From Dermatophagoides farinae (lineage: Eukaryota; Arthropoda; Arachnida; Sarcoptiformes; Pyroglyphidae), in assembly GCF_024713945.1 (NCBI RefSeq), contig NC_134679.1, positions 2,609,001-2,673,000 on the forward strand: a stretch of 64,000 nt of DNA. Reading direction: 5' to 3'. A model generated the notes under the pieces. That model was not told where the DNA came from and searched no databases. It saw only the letters and a program-made list of their open reading frames with translations. The number at the start of each line of letters is the position of its first letter. Position 1 is the stretch's first letter. The translations under genes and the position numbers were made by a program. Below, one piece after another: positions 15,576-29,500 of the stretch.

Positions 15576-15602
15576 CCACCACCACCACCACCACCACCAC
15601 CA
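15576..15602. repeat. (ACC)n trinucleotide microsatellite
   Basis: Nine units of CCA/ACC in the intron. It is one of few GC-containing triplet repeats; the same triplet family encodes Gly runs in the gene at 51737-52304. Confidence 0.9.
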
Positions 15603-16965
15603 TCCAACCATTCAAATAACTACAAACATACAAACAGGAAAAAGATTTGGATTCAATGGAAATAATCATTTGGTTTTTGTCAAAGAAAAAAAATTTATTG
15701 TTTCATTTTTTTCAATATATATATGTCTCGTGTATATTTATATTGACAGATATTAATATTATCGTCAACAAACGACAAAAAAAAAGAAACAGATGAAAAA
15801 TGTATTGTTTAAAACTTTCGATTCTTTCACCATTGAATTATTATTATTTTCTGCTTGTTTGGTTTAGAATTCAACAACAACAACAAAAAAAGTTTTTATA
15901 ATTTTTGTTTTTCTCGGAAACTTTACAATTGAATATCAGCTCCAAGTTTCCAAGATTTTTTTTTTTTGAAAAGAAGAAATGACAATTCTCAATGATTGTT
16001 TTTTCTATGGAGAATTCTACAATTTTTAGTTTTTTGTTGTTGTTTGTTGTTGTTGTTATTATTTTTTTTTCTTGGCACCCGGCACAAAATCAAATTGTCT
16101 GTTATCTTTGTCGTAATATAATCGTTTTTGTTGTTGTTTCATATTACTGTAAATATATAAATTGACATATATTTCAAAATGGGAAAAAAAAGTATATTTA
16201 AAGTTTTTCATCATCATTCAATAAGCAGCATACTTCAACAACGAAGCTTGTTAAACTGTGGATGAACTGTGTATAGAGAAAAAAAATGTGAATCTTATTT
16301 TTGTCCAATTTTTTTTTGATGGAAAAGCCGGTAGAAGAAAAAAAAATTCAACCAAGTAAAACCTTTTTGGCATACTTATAAATGCAAAAAAAACCTTTAT
16401 AATTCAAGCCGTTGTGTTCACATGTGCTGAATATATGCTGGTTATAACAACAACACAACCACATCATGTGGTTGCATAATGCATTAAATAAATTTGGTGA
16501 TAATCATCATTCATTTTCAACGATGACATAATTTTATTCGGTTTCGATTGGATCGTGTCAAATTCTTTCAAAAAAAAAAAAAAATACACGATGTACATGA
16601 TGATGAACTATGGATCTTTTCGAATGTTTTCATGTTTGTTTCTATACCCATAATTTTTTTTTCTTTCATAGTGAACATCACATTTCAGTTGTAGTTTCAG
16701 TCATCGATAATATTATTAAACAATAACGATGATTATGAAAGATCAAATTCTTCACTTATCTTTCTCTTTCTATGTTCACTTCATATTAATGTTGAATTAA
16801 TATTATTATTATATAATCATTTTTGCCTTGTGACCCTTATTGCTTTCTGAAAAATGTTGGTATCATTTTTTTCCTATGGGGGGGTTCACATTACATTTTA
16901 CATTGAGTGTTGTTGGTCTTTCATTTCATTCAATAAATATAATGAAAATGAAATTGAAATGATGG

Positions 16966-17084
<119 letters not shown>

Positions 17085-17533
17085 TTTTTTTCTGCCTTCC
17101 ATTTTTTTTTGTAATGACAATGATGAAAGAAAAAACGGATAAATTTGACGAAAATATGGAATCTAATGGATCATTTTATTTTTGAAAGGCTATTCGGCTA
17201 TATGTAATACGAATAATAATAATCAACAAAAACAACAACAACAACAATAAATGATGGCGACAAAAACAAGAACAACGATGATAATTTTAGGGTGACAAAA
17301 ATTCTTCTTGGAACGCATCATCATATTTTTTTTGTCGGCAATTTTTTTTTTTTTTTTTTGAACGAATTTTTGTTTTCATTTGCCAATCTGTCTAGCATAA
17401 TCAAATCAAATGAAATGAACACCAATTCAAAGAGGAAAAGAGAGTTTATGAAAGAAAAATAAAAAAAAACTTGGTCGAACTCGTCTTTTTTCAATTAAGA
17501 CATTCTTTCATTTGTTCGTAATTTTGTCGTCAA

Positions 17534-17536
<3 letters not shown>

Positions 17537-17573
<37 letters not shown>
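17537..17573. repeat. (AG)n microsatellite
   Basis: About 18 units of AG, 456 bp downstream of the longer GA tract in the same intron. Confidence 0.95.
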
Positions 17574-17575
<2 letters not shown>

Positions 17576-17910
17576 AACCAATCAAATTGGATAAATGATT
17601 CCATGTATTGCCAGAAAAAAAAATCTCTTGGGAAGTCAAAACCCGGCCTGAGACAAGCCATCATCGTCATCATAATCACCGATCAACGAATGATGATTAA
17701 GAATGACTTAGAAAAAAAATCGGGCCAACTTAATTGATTATGTCCAATTCGTCGTGATCAATATAGCGAAAACAAAATGATAATAATTTATTAGAATACT
17801 TTCTTCAATTTTTTTTTCTTCACTCTCAAATAATACTAACAATTATTCTTGTTCCAACTGTAAATTTGATGTGAATTCATGTGAATTTATTCAATTGTAA
17901 CAACAAGAAT

Positions 17911-17930
17911 ATAGTATAGTATAGTATAGT
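17911..17930. repeat. (TATAG)n pentanucleotide repeat, four units
   Basis: Four tandem copies of ATAGT. This is a short pentamer array, an uncommon unit length in this window. Confidence 0.85.
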
Positions 17931-20757
17931 TCAATTATTCTTCAAACATTTCATCCATTTTTAGGGTGACAATTGGAATTTTTGATCAATTTCATTATCA
18001 TCAACTATTCATTGTTGAAAAAAAATCCTCTTCAATGATGAGCTGAATTTGACGCCGAGTTAAAAATTTGACCGCATTTTTATTTTTTGTTGAATCAAAA
18101 CTAAAATCAACCAACCAAAATAGTATCATAGAATCTAATGATAAAAGATAAAATAGTTGAAGAACCCAAGTTTTGACAAGTCAAGTACTTTCCGATCGAA
18201 TCGATTATAAATGATCTTGAATCTTTTGGGCTGAGTTTCTTATCTCTCCCCTTCTTTTTCTTCTTTTCCATTTTATCAATGCCATTTTGTTCCAATTTCA
18301 GTTTCCCGAAAAAAAACCATTCTCCTTAGACGATGATGATGATGATATTGATGGTGTTCCATAACAAAGAAAAAAGAGGATGAAAATAAAAACGAACCGA
18401 ATCACATGGTTTTTTTTAACAGGCTAACCAGTATTTCGGTCGTCGTCATTGTCGTTGTTGTTTGAAATCTTTCCATTTTCATGCGTGTGTGTGTGTGTAT
18501 GTGAATGTATGTGAATGATTGTAGCAATGAAAATGATGAGATGAACAACGAAACAAAAATACTCTAAAATGCTTTTGGAATTATATATTTAACCATTTTC
18601 TTTTGTTCATTTTCAAGTAGTAGTCAAACAGTATCCTCTCTTTCGAGTTTTTTTTTCTCTTATTCTCATCTTTTCTTGTTGATAGAGTATAAAAATAGAG
18701 AAAATCTATGAAGAGAATGAAAATTCTTTCTTTCTTTTTTTTACTCGCATTCATTCTTAGCTTTGATCGACAGATTAATTACAGTTTATAGTAGAACATC
18801 TAACACCCTGATGATACTATCCATATACATACGTACAGAGAGAGAGAGAGAGATACAATGATGATTAAGAAAATAAAACAACGAGAATGAAATGAAGTGT
18901 TTTTTTCTGTTTGTTGTTGTTGTTGTTGTTGTTCTTCATCCATTCATTTGACCCCCTCGTCCACACACTCCCATCACTTGATCATCATCGGGAACTGATA
19001 GTATGGGTTAGTTTTTTTTCTGTTCAAGATTTTGTTCTTTCTTCATTTTTCGATCAAGTTTTCATACAATTTCTCTATAGGCAATGAAAAGCGGTGTCAA
19101 ACAAAATGAATTTATACCCCATTCTCCCAAAACGGACAATCAGAGAGATTAATGGTCGTTCTCTTTTTTTTCCTGTTGTTATTTTTTTTTCTTTTGCTAT
19201 TATATCTTATAGTATAGTTAATTAAAGTACAAATTTTTTTCTATTCTTGAATGTCGAAAAAAAACCTTGTTCATCATCATCATCATTACTGCCATTTTGG
19301 AAATTATCTGTTTTCATTTACCCGATTATCATCATCATGATGATCATCATCACCATCATCAAAAGAATGAGCATCAATTTTGTTTTTCATTTTCTTTAAA
19401 CAATTTAAAAAAAGGTTTTTTTCTTAAAAAAAATCTTTATAAATCTGTCAGTTAAAAAAACAATAGAAATCATGAGATTTCAAATGTAATTATCTATCAT
19501 TTTTCAAAAAAAAAAAAAAAACAATTCTGTTACAATTAACTCCCCATTTTTTTCATCTTTCATTCCATTATTGATTATCCTGTGTATCACTACTCTATCA
19601 TATGTAATGGTAATTTATATAAATTCTAAAAAGAAAAAACCAAGTGAAAACCAATTTTTTTTATTCTCCATTCTTTATTGGTAAGAAACAAATAGTTCGA
19701 CCAAAAAACAAGAAAAATTGAGAATTCTTGTTTTTTTGTGTGTGTTTGTGTGTGTCAGAAAAATTTAAATTCAAATTTCCATAAAATTACGTTATGGAAA
19801 AAAATGGGAATTGGACCGGTTCTGTCTTTTTTTTTTTATTAAACAACAACAAAAACATTTAAAGTTGGATCATCAACGATTCTATGAATCATCTCTTTCT
19901 TGAAACCATTTTCTCTTCATACTTCTAACTATCCATTTACAAACAAACGGGGTGAAAAAAAACCAAACTAGAATTATATGCCAAACAACTGCCTGACTTG
20001 TCATAAATTTAAATATTTAAATGAAAAATAAATCAACTCTTTCTCCACCGTTCACAACATGCACACATACATACGAAACTCTTTTTTTTTGTTACCAATC
20101 GATAATCATAGATAGTATACATACACACACACACACATTAGCTAAAATCTAACCAAGAGTATATATTTCTGCCGACAATTATGCTAATCAACCAATTTAA
20201 AATGAGCTTTATAGTAGAGTTTTATTTTCATTCCATTTTTTTCCCATTCAGATTCATTTATATATGAGTAAGTGTACAAATTCTGTGGTGTTCAGTTAAC
20301 GATGTAGAATAGAAAATTAAAAGATTTTAAAATAAAAGTTATAACAGAAACAACAAAAATAAAAAAAATTCGTCATGTTTTCTATTGTCCATGAGTCCAT
20401 GTTAAAATATCATCCAGACTCAAACAATTCATAATGATAATATTATCTTTGTTGATAATAATGATGCTATGATGCAATGGCAGTAGGGAAAATTTTCATT
20501 TTAACGCTCATTCATTATGTTGATTTTGATGATTTGTGTGTGTGTGTGTGTAATACTGAGAGAAATAGAAAAAAAACAAACACTTTGATTATGAACATCA
20601 TCATCATCATTGTTGTTGTTTGCAACGAAATAATCATATAGCTCATGCAAAGAAAAAAAAAATAATAATCCTCTATAATTTGATTAGAAAAAAAATTGCC
20701 AAATAAAAAAAACTACTACAAATCACAAACACACAATTCAAATTGGAATGTTTTTTA

Positions 20758-20814
<57 letters not shown>
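20758..20814. repeat. Compound (TG)n(AG)n microsatellite
   Basis: Ten TG units run directly into about 18 GA units without interruption, in the large intron. Confidence 0.95.
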
Positions 20815-20817
<3 letters not shown>

Positions 20818-22450
20818 CGGAATCCATTTGGAATATATTTATTTTAATATATACACAAAATGATGATATACATTGTCAAATATTATTGAATCATACATCC
20901 GATAATAAAATGATTTCATCGGATTTTTTTTTCTTTCTTTTTTTTTCTTTTTCACTATATGCTTTCAATACAAATCAATTGACATCTTCAAATATTTTCG
21001 TAAATCTTTTAGTTTTGTTCTTGTTGATTTTTTTTTCTTTTTTTTTTTTTTTTGCTTAGTTTCTCTGGTTTTACACTATTCAATTTGGATTCACATTCAC
21101 ACAAATATATACGTCCAATATAATTTTTTGTCCGTAATTCGCTACAATCTTTGCATTTCTAATTTTCTCTCTATATTCAATGAAATCTTATTTTTTCTCT
21201 GCTGATTTTCTTTCTTTTTTTATTCAATACATTATTATTATTCTCGATCCGTTCATCTTTATTGTTTTGAATTTTGTTTTTTTTTCTCATTCATTTGCTT
21301 CCACCATTATTGTGTATACCATTCATTTATTTATTCATTTTTGAGTTTCGTTTTTTTTGTATTCTATAAATTGTCATTCGAGAGCTCCATTGAAAAAAAA
21401 AATTCGGGAATGTTTTTCCATTCGAATTTTTTTTTGTTTTGTTTTGTTTCCACATCCCCCTTTATAAATCGACAAACATCAGCATTTTAATGGTAATTTC
21501 GATTCAATACAATTTTTTTTCTCGCTTGTTTATGTGTGGCGAGAATCTTAAAACCAGTGAAAAAAAATAACAATGTCTAAAGGGAAAATCTAGACCTTTT
21601 GAATCTTATTATTATTATTATTATCATCATCAGGACAATTGTATTTATTACATACATACATACATACAAACACAGGCAAAAAAAAATTCTGTGACAAAAA
21701 AAACCGAGAGCAATGATTCTCAAATGGTAAATCGAACGAAATGAAACGCAAAAAACAGATACCGATTGTGTGTCAATCTTCACTCGTAACAATTCACTTA
21801 TGCATACACACACACACATACGCATAGTTTATTCTAGGTTCAATTGTTCTATGATCTCGTTTATTTGTCGTTAAATTATACCAGCAAAGGCAGATACAAT
21901 ACATTCCAAATCGATAAACGAATCGATCTTTATTCGTTTTTTTTTTTTTTTTTAGTTTCACTCGCTCATTTTTTGTTCTTATTGTTTGATATTTTCTCGT
22001 TTTTTTCTCTCTCGTCTTGTTTGGTTTTATTTCTATTTTCATAATAAATCCTATTTCGTGTCTTTGTTTCTCTCAGTTTTGTGTTTTATATAGAATAAAA
22101 CATCTTATCACCATAATAAAGCATCCAAAAACCAGATGATGAGAACATTGAAAAATAGACGAATTGATTTGTTATGTCCACATGTAGACACACATGTATC
22201 ATCATAATTAATATTTGATTTCTGGTCATCGTCACCACCATAACAACCAAACCATATCTGAATCAAATAATTATATAATGACATTCATGTTTGAGTTTTT
22301 TGATGAAATAATTATTATGATGATGATGATGATGATTGTGGTGGTTGTTGTGGGTGATTTGGTGCCCATTAGCCATTGTTTCACAATGAAATGTTATTAG
22401 AAACCAATTTTTTTTCCTACCATTTTCATTGATTCATATGTACTTAACGA

Positions 22451-22519
22451 AGCTGCAGCCGCCGCCGGGTTCATGTTTCCATTCACAGCCATCCATCCCA
22501 ATGTGCACCCAATTCAGTT
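22451..22519. other. GC-rich island inside the large intron
   Basis: The 60 bases 22451-22510 are about 60% G+C, in DNA where flanks are far lower. The core is GCAGCCGCCGCCGGG. On the plus strand it is open in a frame reading LNEAAAAAGFMFPF and onward to TGA at 22521. On the minus strand a frame with Trp, Cys and Gly residues is also open. No clean acceptor-donor pair brackets it on either strand. It could be an unrecognised exon, an enhancer or a conserved element. No function is assigned. Confidence 0.4.
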
Positions 22520-25500
22520 TTGATGATTCGTTTACAATTAATTTCTTTTCTTCTTTCTGATCTTTTGTCTCTCACTCTCACTCTCTCTCTCTTCCTGTAT
22601 CCACTTGACGTAAATAATGACGACAAAAAAAATCAATAATTGAATCTTGCCAATGATAACGACCAGAATGGTCATGTCAGCCCTTCTAATTAAATTTTTT
22701 GTATTTTATTTTTTTTTCAGTGAATTGTCATTATTACCATTGACGATGGTTTTGGTTTTTTTTGTTTTATTTTTTTTCTCTCTAATCAATATCCAATATA
22801 TTTATATATTGATAAATTGTATGATCAGAAATCGAAAGTTTATTGGTTATTATACAAACATATATACAATTCATGATCAGCTTGGATCAGCATTTAATTC
22901 CAAATGTTTTGTATTTTCAAAAAAAAAAAAACAATATTATCATCATTTTGATCTTGTCGTTCGTGTGTGTGTGTGTGTTTGGCAAAATAAATGACCAAAT
23001 CAAATCGATCAAAAATTGATTTTTATTTTTTTTCCAATTCTAATCAGACGAGAAGAAGAAGAAAAAAAAGAGACATTGGCGTATAAAGAAAATGGCCTTA
23101 AAAACCAACTATAATTTGACATCGAATCATGTAATAAGAATTATAATTATTTTCTACATTCAATATGCTGAAACTATGAACTACTAATACTACTACTGAA
23201 GGGAGAAAAAAGTTTTTTTTTGCATTGAATTTTCCGGAACTGAATTTTTCTATTTTTTACAACTTTTGTTTTGTTTCCTCTGTTGTGAAATGAAATGTGA
23301 AAAGAAAGAGTTATTCCATGAAAGAATTTAATGAATTTTTTTTTCTTCAACATTCTATTTCAAAGTTTTTTCTTTGGGAATTTTTTTTTTTTGCAAAAAA
23401 AAAGTTTAAATACACGAATTCAATTAGGCATGATTCTGATGATGATGAATTTATCCGTTCAAATCATTAGTTTTATTTTGACATACACACGAAAATTGTT
23501 TAGGCAAATTGAAAGTTCTGAGACTTTTAAAATTCATTCCTCATAGTATGAATATGAATAATGAATTTGCAATTACTTTTTTTTTGGCTCTCTTGGAAGA
23601 CGGGAAAAAACTCATCAAATTCTATAATTTCATGATGATGATGATGATGATGATGATCCATCCACTGAAACATTATTATCTATTAAATATTTCAAGAATA
23701 TTTTTTTTCACACTATCCACCGATCATTATGTGTGTATTATATAAAAGCTATATGATGACAAATGAAATTAATGGTGATCACTGATCATCATCATCATCA
23801 CCATCACCATCATCATCAGGATTTGAATCGTTTTTTTTATCGTTGATGATATAAAATATATGCTTAACGTGGAAGTCAATAGAAAGAAATAAAAAAAAAT
23901 TTGGGCCAAACAACAACGACAATAACCGTACTCTCGGGACAGAATCTTTGGTGGTCAACAACATTTACAGTCACAATACTTGCATGAATGTGTGTGTAAC
24001 ATCAATATGATATATTCAAAGCACGTCGACTATAGTAGTCTGTGTTTGCAAGTGTTGAAAAAAAAATGTAATGAAAATGTAAGCCTAAAGTCAATGTCCA
24101 ATAGACATACACACACAATACAATAGGGATAACAACAACAACTTCAAGACGATACTGATGATGATGCTGCTGCTATACCAAAAAATATTCAGACCAAATA
24201 CTCTGTTTTTTTTACTGATGATCGGTTTTCCCCTGTGGTATATGCTGCGGTTTTTTTTTCGACAATGTATTACACAAACAAATGATGTGTGTGTGTCATG
24301 GTAATTTATTAACATGACATATCCATACACACACATATGGTGGACAAAAAAAAACTTGCAAATAAGGTTTTTTTTCGTTGTTGAACACATGAAATTCTAT
24401 TTGGAACTAAAAACTATTATAAAATAGTTTTTTTTTTTTTTTTGATTGTTCATGATGATGACAATGATAATGATCATTTACATGAAATTATTTTTTTTTT
24501 TAAATGGCAATCTAGTAAATGCTAAAGCTGTGTTGTTCAGTATATGTTGATGGTGAAAACAAAATTAACGTTGACCATGATGATGAATAATGAATGATTT
24601 TTAAAACTTTGTTTTTAATAATCATTTCATTGGAAATAATTTTTTTTTATCAATCGAAAACCAATGATTTGAACACCATATATGATTTGTCATCATCAAT
24701 TTGGTTTTAAATCATTCGATTCAATTGGATTAAGAAAAATCGATACAATCGATGTTTGGGAATAGAGACTATATTTCATTCAACTTTTAATCATTGTGTG
24801 AACTATGATCGCCAAAAATAAAAAAAAAGTTTTTCTTTTTTTTGCGCCATAATCTATGATCAATCTAATTGGATGATGTTTGTTGATTTTTTTTAACTGG
24901 TTTATTTTACCCTAATACATGTTTATCATTAGTTTAATTGGAGTTCTCTCTTTCTCTCTCTCTCTATTGCTTTTATTCCCATTATTTAATTAATAGCATA
25001 ATCACTGTAGTAGTCGATTCATTAGTATATATCCAATCAGCAAATAAAATAAAACAAATCCATGAAAAAAAAAATGTATAAACCAGTAAACAACATCAAA
25101 AACAATGACCAAATAAATAATTTGTCTGATTCTTATAAGACATATAGAATCGTTTGTGTCTGTGTGTGGCTACAAAATACCAATTTATTGTTGCTTCCAA
25201 CGGCATCTGATTCTTTGATTATACAATGTCTGATGATAATGATGGACATTATATTTGAAAGTTTGTTTAGCATTTTTCATTCTCACTCTCTCTCTCGTGT
25301 TTTATTTTGTTACAGATAAAAAAAAACGAGAGAGAGAGAGAGAGAATCCAACGGGGAGAAAAAAAATTGGATAGTTCCAAATTGGGCCCATTAATAGCAA
25401 TTAGTTCGATCATTCATAGTATGTGATATCTTTATCATCATCATCATCGTGTATAGTTGTAATTAGGTTATTCTCTCTATCTTTGGATTGATAGTATAGT

Positions 25501-26921
25501 TATATGGTTGTTGTTTTTTGGTTTTGTCTGTAAATGTCTGTGTTTTTATGTGGTTATCGGTTTTGAGCTCTAAATCAAAATGTGTCATTTACACCACCAC
25601 CACCACAACAAACACCGATAACAATACGCCATACGCACACTCTCCCACCCCCCGTATTTTTCGATTTATTTTCAGGCAAAAAAAGGATAGAAAAACAGAG
25701 AGAAAAAAAATCACTAATAGAAAATGAGAATTAGAATTTCTTTTATGATTCTTGCTTTTTTTATGTTATACACATTTATCGTTATCGGTCAACTGTGGGC
25801 AATCTTTACATCATTTTGATTGGTGGTTGATTCAAAGATTACGATTACTGTAACTTTGGTCTTTTTTATTTAGTTGTGTAAATTTTTTTTTTATTATTCT
25901 ATAGTTCAATAGAATCATGTGTGAATAGAGAATTTAAAAATTCTTATGTTATTTTTGATCATGTATATGTATTTTGTAATAATGATATAATTATCAAGTT
26001 TTAAAGTTGGTTACAACACACACACACATACATACACAATGATGAAAGATAGAATTATACTGACAAGAAAAAAAAAATTTGGAATCGAACAAAAAAAAAG
26101 ATTGAAATGAAAATAAGCAATCATCATCATTTATAATATCACAAAGTACACAGATTCGATATAAAAGTTTTCGATTTGTTGGCATATTACAGATTTTTTT
26201 TTTCATGAGAATTTCAACCAGAAAAAAAAATTCCTGACAACAAGCTCATGTTCAAAGCACACACACACACACACATATGGAAATAAGTACATCAGTTGAT
26301 CAATTTGTTTCGATTAGAAAAACATGCCACATCCATGTGTGTGTGTGTGTGAAACCAGATTCTCGTTTTATGGTGGTAAAATCTTTTTTTTTTCGTTTGT
26401 TATTTCATAGTGTGCGTTCCCCTTTTTTCATTTCAAATGTTTAACTAAGAAAAAAAAATCCAATCTAAATCTTAAGCAAATAAACTTTGTGCAAAAAAAG
26501 AGAATGAAGAAAAAAAATTTTGTTTCTTATTTTGAATCGATTCGTATTCGATTACCCTGGTCTGTCAATGCCATACAATGAATGAATGAATTTTAAAATA
26601 GAGGTAGATTTGTTATGTTTGGAAATTTTTTTTTCGATATTTTCATTTCTCTTGAATTGAAAATGGAAAAGAAAAAAGAAAAATCTAGAATGTAAAATGC
26701 AAGGTCGATGTACAACCCACAAACTACAAATGTTACTGATTTAGCCAAACTAATGAGAATAGATTTGATCTTTTAAGTTAAAACAAAAAAAAACCAAAAT
26801 CTTTCAAATTTTGATTTCAAAAATTTGATTTAAATAAAATCGTTTTGCTCATTTCATTTTTTTCCGATTCTTTTTCTTTAATTCCCATCTATCGATTCAT
26901 GGCCATCTTTATCCAATCTAG

Positions 26922-29087
26922 CTTTGCGTTATAATTGTTGCCATCTTTAGTGTTGGATTTGTTGGTACAATAGCTGAATCAACACAGGCATTGATCATTT
27001 ACGCATGTTTACTCATCTTATTTCCTGTGAGCGTTTTATTGGTCGAAATTATATTGAGGTTATCATCGTTATCACCAAACACGGGACCAACGATAACCAC
27101 TACGAATCCTACATCTTCATCATCATCATCATCGTCATCCTCGTCAACAGCATCATCATCACCAACATCGACATCAACATCATCATCTTCTCTTTTAACG
27201 ATTCAATCGTCAACAAATTCATCATCATCATCTTCATCATCACATTCATCATCCGAATTATCATCATCATCATCAATGCCTACATCAATATATTCAAATT
27301 CATTTACATCTGATTCATTAGCATCATTGAATCATTTGAATTCTTCAATATTGAAAAATACAAAAAATTTTCAGTATAAAAATAAACATCAGATACCCGT
27401 TCCACCATCATTATCATCAACAACATCACTGCCAATGAATGCCTTAATATTTCCCACACAATCAGTATTGCCTTCATACAATGAAATAACATTAGTAAAA
27501 GGAAAATCTAAATTTCAACAACAAAAATCACAATCTTATAATAGTGGTGGATATAATTTATCAAATCAAACAATGCTCTTGTTATCTGATCCAAAATTCA
27601 TGTCACCATCATCATCGTTACCAACCAACGATGGATCATCTATTCATGTTGATGATGATGATGATAAACAACAAAACATGGCAAAACATTTGTCATCCAT
27701 AACCAATATTACCAGTATTATAAAACGACCATCACCTAGCAATAGTGATATTGAAATGTTGAATAATAAAGAATATTCAATTAAAAATGAAATGGATCAA
27801 AAGAAAATTAATAAACATAATAATGATGGTGTTGGTGGTGGTGGTGGTGGAAAGAATTTATTATCAAAAATATTTACAGCATCATTGAGTCCAAAAGTCG
27901 AAACATCTATTGAATATATTCTGATTGGTATGCTTGGCTTTGTTCTTGTACAGATTGTTATCTCATATTTACTTGCTTATGAAATACGAACAATACAATC
28001 AGAATTAAAAATGATAAATTCATCTAATCATAGAAGACGTCGGCGTCGATTTAATCATGATGATTGTCATGTCGATGATGATGATGATAATCATGATAGT
28101 GATTTTGAAAAAAATGATGAATCAGAAATTATTATTCACCATAATCATCCACAACAGCAGCAGCAGCAACAACAACAATCAAATAATGTATATCAATTGG
28201 ATCCAACTACAATTGAAACGGCTACTGTCTATGGTTTATCATTAGCTGAATTTGTACCGGTATCAACATCGGCAACAGCAACAACGACTATTGATCTAGT
28301 TGTTGATCCAACCACAGTATCCACATCAACAACTGGTTTTAATTTAATTTCAATGAATGATGTTTATAATAATTGTGAACCACATTATCATCAATTAAAA
28401 ACTTGTATTATTGATCATGAAATTGCCATTGATCAAAATCAACATCAACATTATCATAATCATAATCAACATAACCATCATGAATCTGCACAATTATCAT
28501 CATCATCACCAATGATACAAGTGCATGTTGATCCAGAAAATATGACTAATATTGTATGTGATAAACATAATCATCCACTGCAGACAAATTCAAATCAATT
28601 TAATAATAATGAATTATATTCATTATCATCAACATCAGTCGCAGCAACAGCAGCAACAACGAAAACAATAACGACAATGACAACGACATCATCATCGAAT
28701 GCCGTCAATAATCAACAAAAACAATTATTGGCTCATGAAGATAATAATGTGACTGATAATGATTACGATGATGATGATGATGTTGATGTTGATAATGTAT
28801 CAATGACAAATAATCATCAACAAACAACAATTACATCATCATCAACATCATCTTCATCATTGATTACAAATAAAAATCGTAAACATCGTACCGGTGCACC
28901 ATTTCATGTAACATTCGAATCAATGCCAGAATTTTTTCCTGATAATCATCAATATCAGCAACAGCAACAAAAACATTATTCAAATCAAACATTACTATAT
29001 GGTAATCAAGATCATGATACAATATTGATTACGAGATCTCCTAATAGTTCAACGGACCATCATCATCATCATCATCATTATCAATGA
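26922..29087 (+). CDS. Tetraspanin-like four-pass membrane protein, exon 2 (TM2-TM4, low-complexity loop and tail)
   Basis: Terminal exon, 721 codons plus TGA. An in-frame TAG lies immediately before the acceptor and no ATG lies nearby, so the exon must be spliced to an upstream one; phase 0 matches the exon ending at 5941. In the joined protein TM2 is about residues 45-64. GFVGTIAES, then TM3 (about 70-94) with L..Y and VEIIL, match the tetraspanin TM2-TM3 pattern G..G...E....L..Y......E. A large loop (about 96-377) follows, rich in Ser and Asn with several N-x-S/T sites. It has no cysteine at all, so the tetraspanin CCG motif and disulfides are absent. TM4 is about 378-402, then a 367-residue tail starts with RRRRRR (about 418-423) and contains Asp, His, Gln and Asn runs, ending in His. 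A role in membrane organisation is only inferred from the fold. Confidence 0.85.
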   Translation, partial: LCVIIVAIFSVGFVGTIAESTQALIIYACLLILFPVSVLLVEIILRLSSLSPNTGPTITTTNPTSSSSSSSSSSSTASSSPTSTSTSSSSLLTIQSSTNSSSSSSSSHSSSELSSSSSMPTSIYSNSFTSDSLASLNHLNSSILKNTKNFQYKNKHQIPVPPSLSSTTSLPMNALIFPTQSVLPSYNEITLVKGKSKFQQQKSQSYNSGGYNLSNQTMLLLSDPKFMSPSSSLPTNDGSSIHVDDDDDKQQNMAKHLSSITNITSIIKRPSPSNSDIEMLNNKEYSIKNEMDQKKINKHNNDGVGGGGGGKNLLSKIFTASLSPKVETSIEYILIGMLGFVLVQIVISYLLAYEIRTIQSELKMINSSNHRRRRRRFNHDDCHVDDDDDNHDSDFEKNDESEIIIHHNHPQQQQQQQQQSNNVYQLDPTTIETATVYGLSLAEFVPVSTSATATTTIDLVVDPTTVSTSTTGFNLISMNDVYNNCEPHYHQLKTCIIDHEIAIDQNQHQHYHNHNQHNHHESAQLSSSSPMIQVHVDPENMTNIVCDKHNHPLQTNSNQFNNNELYSLSSTSVAATAATTKTITTMTTTSSSNAVNNQQKQLLAHEDNNVTDNDYDDDDDVDVDNVSMTNNHQQTTITSSSTSSSSLITNKNRKHRTGAPFHVTFESMPEFFPDNHQYQQQQQKHYSNQTLLYGNQDHDTILITRSPNSSTDHHHHHHHYQ

Positions 29088-29500
29088 AAAAAAAATATTT
29101 ATTTGGGCTGTAAGCCAATCTATTCTATTAACATTCATCGTGTTCATGTTTCGTCTGGCTCTTTTTTTCTGCGTGATGATTTACATATGGTATGGAAATT
29201 AGCATATTCAATTAATTGTCAATAATGTATAGATTGTAACAACAAAAATGAAAGATGAATAAATGAAAAGAATATCGAACATGTAATGAGAAAATTAAAA
29301 AAAGGGGTGTTATCGCTTCCATATCGCACAGTAGTAGTGAACTTGTAGTTTACTGATGATCGACCTAATGAAGCGAACCCAAATTTTACAAAGAAATAAA
29401 AAGTGACGACAACGATAATGTTTAAAAATTAAGAAAAAACGGAATCTTCATATATAAACTAATCGTATACGTCAAAATAAAGAATCTAAAGAATCAAAAA
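29088..29500 (+). terminator. Probable 3' UTR with poly(A) signals of the tetraspanin-like gene
   Basis: Downstream of the TGA at 29085-29087, canonical AATAAA hexamers occur at 29258-29263, 29395-29400 and 29477-29482 on the plus strand. Any could end the transcript; the first gives a 3' UTR of about 190 nt. The usage is inferred, the motifs are seen. Confidence 0.45.

Noticed and set aside
18107-18295. 62-codon minus-strand frame (LSPKDSRSFIIDSIGKYL)
   Set aside because: Looks partly protein-like but starts in a Lys homopolymer region, has no splice support or family match, and is within chance length.
27005-27313. 102-codon Ile-rich plus frame
   Set aside because: Out-of-frame reading of the Ser-rich tetraspanin-like exon.
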